A program made the translations under genes and the position numbers. DNA of 64,000 bases, taken from NCBI RefSeq assembly GCF_029962835.1, contig NC_080585.1, forward strand, positions 56,035,443-56,099,442. The letters run 5' to 3'. The notes beneath the pieces were generated by a model that saw nothing but the letters and a program-made list of their open reading frames with translations, did not search any database and had not been told where the DNA came from. This document shows positions 12,037 through 23,580 of this stretch, one piece after another (positions within the stretch are counted from its first letter, which is position 1; each line of letters starts with the position of its first letter). Source of the stretch: Magnolia sinica (lineage: Eukaryota > Streptophyta > Magnoliopsida > Magnoliales > Magnoliaceae).

Positions 12037-13063
12037 GGAAGTTGGTTTCAAAGGCATTTAAGGATGTAGATGGTGATTGAAGTGCCAAGTCCATCCGATT
12101 GCACAGCAAGCAAGCTATGCTGGACATCTTGCTCGAACAGTGTCGGGATGTTTCAGCCTATTTGACGAGTAAGGTTCTTCAGGTGTGGGCAGAACTATGC
12201 GAATAACATATTGTTTCAATTGGTCTGTGGAACGAGGTTGCTTCGGCTGCTTCTGAGAGATTGGAGGATAAGAGCACTTTCATGAGGAAAACGGCATTGA
12301 ATCTACTCATCACGATGTTGCAGCATAACCCGTTTGGTCCACAACTTCGCATTGCATCATTTGAAGCGCCCTTGGAGAAATACAAGGAGAAACTGAAAGA
12401 GATGGAACCCAATGCACCTTCTGAGAGCGTTTTGGATGGGATACCTTCAGACAATGAGATGTGTGAAGCAAATGGGAAGGTTTATCAGGATGAATTCAAG
12501 TCTGAGCAGCAAGACAGTGTTACTGATAGTTGTTTGCCTAGTGTGGAAGATGGGGTCAACAAGGGTTTTTCCACTCTGGATTTTGGGAACCTGGAGCAAA
12601 CTAGGGCCTTGGTTACATCACTTGAGATAGGTTTGAGGTTCTCAAAGTGCATATCCTCCACAACGCCGACTCTGGTCCAACTGCTGGCGTCATCTTCTGC
12701 CACTATGTTGAGAACATGATTCTTTTGCTGATGAGGTGCAGACAGTTCCAAATTGATGGCTCTGAGGCCTGTCTCCAAATGTTTCCACTTAAGCATCATC
12801 TTTGATTTCTGTTACAATTCTTCTAGACTTCCAAAGGAATCTTGGCAAGCATTTAAGGGGTGTGTTTGCATTGGATTTCTATAGGTATTTTCCCAGAACA
12901 AATCTATCAATGCAGCTGTTGAGGATGCATTCATCAAAATTTATTTGAGGAGAAACCCTATAGAAACTGCTGCAATTATATTGAACCTTCCTATAGAATC
13001 TAGTATCGGTGATCTATTATAGTTGGTTCCTTGGTATCTATGGGGGATATTTCTACAAGCATG
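12037..13063 (+). pseudogene. Condensin complex subunit 1 (CAP-D2) pseudogene fragment
   Basis: Two exon remnants of the gene for CAP-D2, the HEAT-repeat subunit of condensin I that compacts mitotic chromosomes. Exon A (12037-12790) has recognisable stretches such as SKQAMLDILLEQCRDVSAY, VLQVWAELCE, LNLLITMLQHNPFGPQ with LRIASFEAPLEKY, NLEQTRALVTSLE and MRCRQFQIDGSEACL. Exon B (12885-13063) reads VFSQNKSINAAVEDAF, IYLRRNPIETA and GDISTSM before a GTATG donor. Damage: TGA at 12078, TAA at 12204, a one-base deletion near 12704 within the SSSAT(D)VEN region, another frame break or stop near 13018, and loss of the GT donor after 12790. The longest intact frame is 12261-12719. The intron between the exons is retained (94 bp with an intact AG), so this is a genomic duplicate and not a processed copy. 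The rest of the gene is absent. Confidence 0.88.
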
Positions 13064-13224
13064 GTATGTTTATTCGATTGTCATAATTTCAGGTGCTGCT
13101 TCCATCAATATGATTCACTCACTTTGCCATAGCAGTTATGCATTGGTGTTCTTTTAGCATTCTTTGAAATGCATAATTAGACACTTAGACTAAGAACTAA
13201 GAATGCTGATTTCTGCACACTTAA

Positions 13225-13599
13225 GGGCCTGTTTTTTCACCTATTACCATGGTAATGTAAAGAAAATGTGCAACAATTACAAATTACTTTACGTGCCTCT
13301 TGACAACATTTGCATTTGATTGCTAATTGCTATGTTTGGTTTATAGGTAGTAAATTGGCATTTTTACATTACCTGAATGTCAAATCGTCACCAAAATATA
13401 CCGATGTTGCTGTTTGGATTTGAAATTTTTACAGTAATTACATGAAAAGTGCATTGGTTACAAATTCCATTTCTTGTCTCCTAAATACATTTGTGTTTGG
13501 CTGATGATTCCCGTGTGGTTTGGTAGTGTTAAAATCTTAATGATGACAATTTTGATTTTCCTTTACATTACCGGGGAAGTTGGCAAAATAGACAGGTCC
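13225..13599. mobile_element. PIF/Harbinger-like MITE
   Basis: A 375 bp element with imperfect terminal inverted repeats: it starts GGGCCTGTTTTTTCACC and the reverse complement of its end starts GGACCTGTCTATTTTGCC. Both arms then contain GGTAATGTAAAG within the first 50 bp. It is flanked by TAA on each side (13222-13224 and 13600-13602), the 3 bp target duplication typical of PIF/Harbinger. There is no coding capacity. It lies about 160 bp after the CAP-D2 fragment. Confidence 0.75.
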
Positions 13600-14365
13600 T
13601 AAGAATTATATTCATGCTTGTGACAAATTTGAAAGTTTTTGAATAGCTTATATTATTTCATCTGAGAGAAGTACACCTATATTGCACTGAGAAGTGTAAT
13701 AATTATTTGATTCCCTTTGGAAATTTATGTGATAGTCACCATGGAACTCCTTTTGGATCTCTAAACCCACTATCTCAAAATATATACCAATCCCCAATTC
13801 CTATAGGGTTGCAGGCAACCTTTTTGAACTATAGAACTTGTCTTATAACTTCTGCAGCTTACTATAGATTGACTTAAAACTCTGTTCATGTAGCTTATAA
13901 AGTTTGTAAAGTTATATTATTAGGTACAAACATGAGCATATAGGCATTCCAGCTTTTAAAAAATAATTGCAAACTTTGGTTTTTTGGAATTTACCTTGTA
14001 TTTAACAACCCTATTTATATTTATACAAATTATGCTAGAAGAAATTACTAAATGCTAACTAGTAAATAGCTTTGATTATATTATTTGATAAATTCTAATA
14101 GGATGTAACCTTATAAATTAATGCAATGAAGTGCAACTAACATATTATCTGGTAGAGTAAGCTTATTCATGTGACTAAGAAGAAGGCATGGACTCACCCT
14201 TCGGTTGGTTAGGTCAGGTAATAAAACATTTTCCTTCTTTTTTCTGAAAAAAATCACGATAATGATTGCTTTTCCATGGATTAGCTTCTTGTTATTTGTG
14301 ACTTTTAAATGGGCATTTTTATGTGAAAGAATAGCGTGCTTGTTCTTCAACTATTGTCTATTGAA
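13600..14365. other. AT-rich spacer
   Basis: No gene, repeat structure or motif is recognised between the MITE and the satellite array. Small open frames on both strands overlap and have no domain. Confidence 0.6.
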
Positions 14366-17300
14366 TCTTGTAAGACTTTTTTTCAGCTTTACAAATGATC
14401 CAAACTATTCATATGATTTGGCCCATTTCTAGTATCCGAACCTTTAACATGCTTGGTCCAAATGAAATTTACTCGGAATGGATCCAAATTGTTCATATGA
14501 TTTGGCTCATTCAGTGATCCAAACTGATCATACGATCGAAGCTTCTTTTCATGATCCAAACTCATCATATGATTGAAGTTGCTTTTCATGATCAATGGCA
14601 ATGGATATGATAAGTTGATCCATGCCCGAAGTTTTGTAGGACCATCTTCTACTTTACCAATGATCCAAATTGTTCATATGATTTGACCTAATTCTAGTGA
14701 TCCAAACCTTTGACATGCTTGGGCCATTTCAATGAATCAAAACCTTTGACGGGCTTTGGCCAATTTAGCGGATTTTATTTCTTATATCATTCGGACCCTT
14801 CGGCGATCTAAATGCATGATATGATTCCTGCTGCTGTTAGTGATTTAAACTCATCATATGATTGCAGACTCTTTCTATGACCCATCCCAATGAATGTGTT
14901 AAGTTGATCCATCTATTCATAATATTTGAGGTTGGTTCTCAGTGATCCACATCGTTAAGTTTGTAGAACCCTCTTCAGTTTTATAAACAATTCAAATAAT
15001 AAGGTTTCTTTTTACAACGATCCAAATTCATATGATTTGGCCCGTTTCTATTAATCCAAACCTTTGACATGGGCCATTTCGATGGTTAAAAAATGTTGAC
15101 TTGTTTGGGCCATTCAGTGGATCGAAATTGTTCATATAACTTGGTTTATTCGGCAATTCCAACTCACCAAAGATTGAAGCTGCTTTTCATGATCCAAACT
15201 CATCATACGATTGAAGCTGCTTTTCATGATCCAAACTCATCATATTATTAAAGCTGCTTTTCATGATCCTTGGCAATGGATCTACTAAGTTGATCCATGC
15301 CCAAAATTTTGTAGGACCTTCTTCAGCTTTACAAATGATTCAAATTGTTCATATGATTTGGCCCATCTCTACTAATCCTAACCTTTGACCTGCTTGGGCC
15401 ATTTCATTGTATCAAAACCTTTAATGTGTTAGGCCATTTAGCGGATTCGAACTCCTTATATGATTCAGCCCATTTAGCCATCAAAATGCATCATATGATT
15501 CGTACTGCTCTTAGTGATCTAAACTCGTCATATGATTGAAGCCTCTTTCCATGACCCATCCCAATGGATACGTTAAGTTGAACCATCCATTCATAATATT
15601 TAAGGTTGGTTCTCACTGATCCACTTCGTTAATTTTGTAGGATCCTCTTCAGTTTTATACACAATTCAAATAATCAAATTTCTTTTTACAATGATCTAAA
15701 TTCATATGATTTGGCCCATTTATAGTGATCCAAACCTTTGACATGTGCCATTTTGATAGATAAAAAACATTGACATGCTTGGGCATTCAGTGGATCCAAA
15801 TTGTTCATATGATTCGGCTCATTCGGCGATCCAAACTCATCATACGATTGAAGCTTCTTTTCATGATCCAAACTCATCATATGATTGAAGCTGCTTTTCA
15901 TGATCCAAGGTAATGGATATGGTAAGTTGATCCATGCTCTAAATTTTGTAGGACCCTCATTTGCTTTACCAATGATCCAAACTGTTCATATGATTTGGCC
16001 TATTTCTAGTGATCCAAACCTTTGACATGCTTGGGCCATTTCACTAGATCAATACTTTTGACATGCTTTAGCCAATTTAGCGGATTTGACTTCTTATTTC
16101 ATTAGGCCCCTTCAACGATCCAAATGCATGATATGATTCGTGCTGTTGTTAGTGATTTAAACTCATCATATGATTGAAGACTCTTTCCATGACCCATCCC
16201 AATGGATGTGTTAAGTTGATCCATCTACTCATAATATTTAAGGTTGGTTCTCAGTGATCCACATTGTTAATTTTGTAGAACCCTCTTTAGTTCTATAAAC
16301 AATTCAAATAATAAGGTTTCTTTTTTACAATGATCCAAATTCATATGATTTGGGCTGTTTCTATTGATCCAAACCTTTGACATGGCCATTTCGATGGATA
16401 AAAAACATTGACATGCTTGGGCCATTTAGTGGATCGAAATTGTTCATATAACTCGGCTTATTTGGCAATTACAACTCATCATACGATTGAAGCTGCTTTT
16501 CATGATCCAAACTCATCATATGATTGAAGCAGCTTTTCATGATCCAAACTCATCATATCATTAAAGCTGCTTTTCATGATCCTTGGCAATGGATCTGCTA
16601 AGTTGATCCATGCCCAAAATTTTGTAGGACCCTCTTCAGCTTTACAAATGTGCCAAACTATTCATATGATTTGGCCCATCTCTACCGATCCCAACCTTCG
16701 ACATGCTTTGGCCATTTCAATGGATCAAAACCTACCATGTGTTGGGCCATTTAGCGAATTTGAACTTCTTATATGATTCGGCCCATTCAGCCATCCAAAT
16801 GCATCATATGATTTGTACTGCTCTTAGTGATCTAAACTCGTCATATCATTGAAGCCTCTTTCCATGACCCATCCTAATGGATATGTTAATTTGAACCATC
16901 TATTCGTAATATTTGAGGTTGGTTCTCATTGATCCACTTCGTTAATTTTGTAGGATCCTCTTCAGTTTTATACACAATTCCAAGAATCAAGTTTCTTTTT
17001 ACAAAGATCCAAATTCATATGATTTGGCCCATTTATAGTGAGCCAAACCTTTGACATGGGCCATTTTGATGGATAAAAAACATTGACATGCGAGGTCATT
17101 CAATGGATCCAAATCGTTCATATTATTTGGCTCATTCGGTGATCCAAACTCATCATAAGATTGAAGCTTCTTTTCATGATTCAAACTCATCATATGATTG
17201 AAGCTGCTTTTCATGATTCGAGGCAATGGATTTGTAAGTTGATCCACGCTGTAAAATTTCTAGGGCCCTCTTTTGCTTTACCGATGATCCAAAATTTTCA

Positions 17301-20300
17301 AATGCTCTGGCCTATTTCTAATGATCCAAACCTTTGACATGCTTGGGCCATTTCAATGGATCAATACTTTTACGTGCTTTGGCCAATTTAGCAGATTTGA
17401 CTTCTTATATCATTAGGCCCCTTTAGCGATCCAAATGCATGATATGATTCGTGCTGTTATTAGTGATTTAAACTCATCATATGATTGAAGACTCTTTCCA
17501 TGACCCATCCCAATGGATATATTAAGTTGATCCATCTATTCATAATATTTGAGGTTGGTTCTCAGTGATCCACATCGTTAATTTGGAGAAACCCCTTCAG
17601 TTCTACAAACAATTCAAATAATAAGGTTTCTTTTTACAGCGATCCAAATTCATATGATTTGGTCCATTTTTATTGATCCAAACCTTTGACATGGGCCATT
17701 TCGATGGATAAAAAACATTGACATGCTTGGGCCATTCAGAGGATCCAAAATTTTCATATAACTCGGCTTATTCGGCAATTCTAACTCATCATACGATTGA
17801 AGTTGTTTTTCGTGATCCAAACTCATCATACGATTAAAGCTACTTTTCATAATGCAAACTCATCATATTATTAAAGCTACTTTTCATGATCCTTGGTAAT
17901 GGATTTGCTAAGTTGATCCATGCCTAAAACTTTGTAGGACCCTATTCAGCTTTCCAAATGATTCAAATTGTTCATATGATTTGGCCCATCTCTACTGATC
18001 CTAACCTTTGACATACTTGGGCCATTTCAATGCATCAAAAACTTTCATTTGTTGGTCCATTTAGCGGATTTGAACTCCTATGATTTGGCCCATTCAGCCA
18101 TCGAAATGCATGATATGATTCGTACTGTTGTTAGTGATGTAAACTTGTCATATGATTGAAGCCTCTTTCCATGACCCATCCCAATGGATATGTTAAGTTG
18201 AACCATCTATTCGTAATATTTGAGTTTGGTTCTCATTGATCCACTTCATTAATTTTGTAAGATCCTCTTCAGTTTTATACACAATTCAAAGAATCAAATT
18301 TCTTTTTTACAATGATTCAAATTCATATGATTTGGCCCATTTATAGTGATCCAAACCTTTGACATGGGCCATTTTAATGGATAAAAAACATTGACATGCT
18401 GGGTCATTCAGTGGATCCAAATTGTTCATATGATTCGGCTCATTCGGCGATCCAAACTCATCATACGATTGAAGCTTCTTTTCATGATCCAAACTCATCA
18501 TATGATTGAAGCTGCTTTTCATGATCCAAGGCAATGGATTTGGTAAGTTGAGGTTGGTTCTTGCTAATCCACTTCGTTAATTTTATAGGATCCTCTTTAG
18601 TTTTATACACAATTCAAAGAATCAAATTTCTTTTTTACAACGATTCAAATTCATATGATTTGACCCATTTATAGTGATCCAAACCTTTGACATGGGCCAT
18701 TTTGATGGATAAAAAACATTGACATGCTGGGTCATTCAGTGGATCCAAATTATTTTAATAATTCAGCTCATTCGGCGATCTAAACTCATCATTCGATTGA
18801 AGCTTCTTTTCATGATCCAAACTCATCATGTGATTGAAGCTGCCTTTCATGATCCAAGGCAATGTATATGCTAAGTTGATCCATGCCTTAAATTTTATAG
18901 GACACTCTTCTATTCTACCAATGATCCAAACTGTTCATTTGATCTGGGCTATTTCTAGTGATCCAAACCTTTGACGTGCTTTGGCCATTTCAATGGATCA
19001 ATACCTTTGACGTGCTTTGGCCAAATTAGGGGATTTGGCTTCTTATATCATTTGGCCCCTTCAGCGATCCAAATGCATGATATGATTCATGCTGCTGTTA
19101 GTGATTTAAACTCTTCATATGATTGAAGACTCTTTCCATGACCCATCCCAATGGATGTGTTAAGTTGATCCATCTATTCATAATGTTTAATGTTGGTTCT
19201 TAGTGATCCACATCGTTAATTTTGTTGAACCCTCTTTAGTTCTATAAACAATTCAAATAATAAGGTTTGTTTTTACAGCGATCCAAATTCATATGATTTG
19301 GCCTGTTTCTATTGATCCAAACCTTTGACACGGGCCATTTCGATGGATAAAAAACATTGACTTGCTTGGGCCATTGATTGGATCCAAGTTGTTCATATAA
19401 CTCGGCTTATTTGACAATTCCAACTCATCATATGATTGAAGCTACTTTTCATGATCCAAACTCATCATATGATTGAAGTTACTTTTCATGATCCAAACTT
19501 ATCATATTATTAAAGCTGCTTTTCATGATCCTTGGCAATGGATCTGCTAAGTTGATAAATGCCCAAAATTTTGTAAGACTCTCTTCAGCTTGACAAATGA
19601 TTCAAACTGTTCATATGATTTCGCCCATCTCTATTGATCCTAACCTTTGACATGCGTGGGCCATTTCAATGGATCAAAACCTACCATGTGTTGGGCCATT
19701 TAGCGAATTTGAACTTCTTATATGATTCGGCCCATTCAGCCATCCAAATGCATCTTATGATTCGTACTACTTTTAGTGATCTAAACTCGTCATATGATTG
19801 AAGCCTCTTTCCATGACCAATCCTAATGGATATGTTAAGTTGAGCCCATTTATTTGTACTATTTGAGGTTGGTTCTCACTGATCCACTTCATTAATTTTG
19901 TAGGATCCTCTTCAGTTTTATACACAATTCAAAGAATCAAGTTTCTTTTTACAACGATCCAAATTCATATGATTTGGCCCATTTATAGTGATCCAAACCT
20001 TTGACATGGGCCATTTTGATGGATAAAACACATTGACATGCTGGGTCGTATAGTGTATCTAAATTGTTCATATGATTCGGCTCATTTGGCGATCCAGACT
20101 CATCATACGATTGAAGCTTCTTTTCATGATCTAAACTCCTCATATGATTGAAATTGCTTTTCATGATCCATTGCAATGGATATGGTAAGTTGATCCATGC
20201 CCTAAAATTTGTAGGACCCCCTTTAGCTTTACAAATGATCAATAGTTTTCGTATGATTGTCGCATTTCTAATGATCTAAACCTTTGACATTCTTGGGCCA

Positions 20301-22300
20301 TTTCTATGGATCAAAACTTTTGATGTGCTTGGGCCATTTTAGCGGATTTGAACGTATATGATTCAGCCCATTCAACTTTCCAAATACATCATATGATTCA
20401 TGCTACTCTTAGTGATATAAACTCATCATATTATTGAAGCCTCTTTCCATTACCCATCTGAATGGGTATGTTAAGTTGATCCATCTATTAATAATATTTG
20501 AGGTTGGTTCTCAGTGATCCGCATCATTAATTTTGTAGGACTCTCTTCAGTTCTATACACAATTCGAACTGTTAGGTTTGTTTTTACGATGATCCAAATT
20601 CATACGTTTTGGCCCATTTTTAGTGATCCAAACCTTTGACATGGGCCATTTCGATGGATAAAAATCATTGAAATGCGTGGGCCACTCAGTGGATCCAAAT
20701 TCTTCATAGGATTTGGCTCATTTGGCAATCCACACTCATCATATGATTGAATTAGCTTTTCATGATCCAAATTCATCATATGATTGATGCTGCTTTTCAT
20801 AATCCATGTCAATGGATATGTTAAGTTAATCTATGCCCTAAATTTTGTAGGACCTTTTTTCAGCTTTACAAATGATCTGAACGGTTCATATGTTTTGGCC
20901 CATTTCTAGTATCCAAACCTTTGACATGCTTGGGCCATTTCAATGGTTCAAAACCTTTCTCGTGCTTGGGACATTTGAGTGAATTGAAGTTCTTATATGA
21001 TTCAGCCCATTTAGCGATCCGAATGCAACAAATGATTCGTTCTGCTGTTAGTTATCTAAAGTCATCATATGATTGAAACCTCTTTACATGACCCATCCCA
21101 ATGGATATGTTAAGTTGATCCATATATTCATAATATTTGAGGCTAATTCTCAGTGTTCTACATCATTAATTTTTTAGGACCCTCTTCAGTTCCATTCACA
21201 ATTCAAACAACCATGTTTGTTTTTACAATGATCCAAATTCATATGATTTGGCCCATTTCTAGTGATCCAAACCTTTTACATAGGCCATTTTGATGGATAA
21301 AAAACATTTACATGCTTGGGCCATTCAGTGGATCCAAATTGTTCGTATGATTTTCTTATTTCTAATGCTCCAAACCTTTGATACATGTCCTAAATTTTAT
21401 AGGATCCTCTTCAGCTTTACAAATGATCCAAACTATTCATATGATTTGGCCCATTTCTAATTCTCCAAACCTTTGACATGCATGGGCCATTTCAATGGTT
21501 CAATGCCTTTGACGTGTTTGGGCCATTTCAACAGATTTGAACTTCTTATATGATTCGACCCATACAACGATCCAAATGCATTATATGATTCGTGTCGCTG
21601 TTAGTGATCTAAACTCATCATATGATTGAAGAGTCTTTCCATGACCCATCTTAATCGATATGTTAAGTTGATCCATCTATTCATAATATTCGAGGTTGGT
21701 TCTCAATGATGCACATCGTTAATTTTGTAGGACCCTTCTTAGTTTGATACACAATTCAAATAGTCAAGTTTCTTTTTACAACAGTCCAAATTCATATGAT
21801 TTGGCCCATTTCCAGTGATCTAAACCTTTGACACGGGCCATTTCAATGGATAAAAAACATTGACATGCTTGGCCATTCGGTGGATCCAAATTGTTCATAT
21901 GATTCAACTCATTCGACGATCCAAACTCATCATATGATTGAAGTTACTTTTCTTGGATGGGCCATTTCAGCGGATTTGAACTTCTTATATATGATTCGGC
22001 CCATTCAGCGATTCAAATGCATCGTATGATTCGTGCTACTTGCAATGATCTAAACTCACCATATGTTTGAAGCGAAGCCTCTTTCCAGGACCCATCCAAA
22101 TGGATATTTTAATTTGATCCTTCTATTCGTAATATTTGAGGTTGGTTCTCAGTGATACGCATATTTAAATTTGTAGGACCCTCTTCAATTTGATACAGAA
22201 TTCAAACAATCATGTTTCTTTATACAATGATCCAAATTCATATGATTTGGCCCATTCCTAGTGATCCAAACCTTTGACATGGGCCATTTCAATGGATAAA
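14366..22300. repeat. Satellite array with ~1.31 kb higher-order repeat
   Basis: About 7.9 kb is made of ~36-40 bp subunits that begin TGATCCAAAC and end in variants of TTGGGCCATTTC. These are organised into long monomers. The marker CCAAACCTTTGACATGGGCC (with variants) occurs at 15056, 15730, 16369, 17043, 17678, 18351, 18679, 19317, 19993, 20628, 21267, 21820 and 22266. Spacings alternate about 674 and 637 bp, so two monomer types (A and B) form a ~1311 bp dimer. Type A copies carry CATATAACTCGGCTTATT after the marker; type B copies carry ATATGATTCGGCTCATT. The regular order breaks at 18351-18679 (328 bp, a B-to-B jump with a junction near 18552) and at the right end, where spacings fall to 553 and 446 bp. 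Several B copies keep a ~70-codon open frame on the minus strand, most likely a by-product of sequence homogeneity. Confidence 0.9.
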
Positions 22301-22559
22301 GGTGATAACTTCAATTGAAATCCTTTTTTCATTTTTATTATTAAATTTTTAATTTTTTTACCTTGGGAAATGCCATCGAACTAAATAGGTGTTCATAGTA
22401 GGGCAAGAATTTTGTATGTTTATGAGAAGTGAGGGATTGTATGATCCCCTGCCTTATATGTATTATCTTTCGGAGTCTTTAGGTTAGAGATGTGGGCCTG
22501 ACATTTTGATGATTTTAAAGCATTGGTTTTATTGTCCTAATCATGGTGAAAAGTTCATC
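22301..22559. other. Spacer between two repeat blocks
   Basis: AT-rich sequence that starts abruptly at the satellite edge. No gene or known repeat is recognised. Confidence 0.5.
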
Positions 22560-23580
22560 GAAAAAATATAAAAAAATTTTACAGAGTAGAAAATCCTAGC
22601 AACCAATCTTTCAAGTATGAATGTTTGCCATGTTATTCTCTTGATTGTCCATTTAGTGGCCAACATTCGAAGGCTTATCATTGTCCCATCTAGGCAATTT
22701 TTATGGCCCCATCCTTGGTGATCAATAGGTTGTATAACTGAGCCATGGGTCTCAGTTGTATGGGCGCAGGGTTGATGCCGCTAACCGTCTTTGTGCTTAT
22801 ATAAGCATTGATCTCTATATGGGCATTGGAAATAATTGGTAACTAGCTCTAACCATTGATTAGATTCGACATTCTAATAATTGTTATGAGTGGAGCAATT
22901 TATTCATAGAATATTTTGACCTTTTGCCATTGAATGCAGACCGTTGAGGCATTTCCCTTTGCAAATGTCTATTTGTTAGCCACTAAGTTTAGACTTGCAA
23001 TTTTTTCTTGTTCAAGATATTTTGTGCCTAAGTCGATTGCAATTGGCCTATTTTTAGGGATCCAATGAAAAATATTAAAAACTTTCATACAGTGGAAGAT
23101 CCTAGCAACTAATCTTTCAAGTATGAATGTTTGCATGCTATTCTCTTGATTGTCCATTTAGTGGCCATCATTCGAAGGCTTAGCATTGTCCCATCTGGGC
23201 AATTTTTGTGGCCCCATCCTTGGTGATCAACAAGTTGTATAATTGAGCCATGGGTCTCACTTGAATGGGCACAGGGCCTAATGCTGCTAACCCTCTTTGC
23301 GCTTATATAAGCATTGATCTCTATATGGGCATTGGAAATAATTGGTAACTAGCTCTAACCATTGATTGGATTCGACATCCTAAAAATTGTTATGAGTGAA
23401 GGAATTTATTCATAGAATATTTTGACCTTTTGCCATTAAATGCAGACCGTTGAGGTATTTCCCTTCGTAATTGTCTATTTGTTAGCTTCTAAGTTTAGAC
23501 TTGCAATCTTTTCTTGTTCAAGATATTTTGTGCCTAGGTCAATTGCAATTGGCCTGTTTTCAAGGATCCAATCCATTCAT
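22560..23580. repeat. Tandem duplication, ~507 bp unit, two copies
   Basis: Two adjacent copies aligned by, for example, TCAAGTATGAATGTTTGC at 22611 and 23118. They share ATATAAGCATTGATCTCTAT and ATTGCAATTGGCCT, the latter just before a GGATCCAAT that leads into satellite-like sequence. The copies differ by scattered substitutions. Confidence 0.85.

Noticed and set aside
14366..22300. CRISPR-like array
   Set aside because: Repeats are long, nested and without unique spacers, and the surroundings are plant nuclear transposons.
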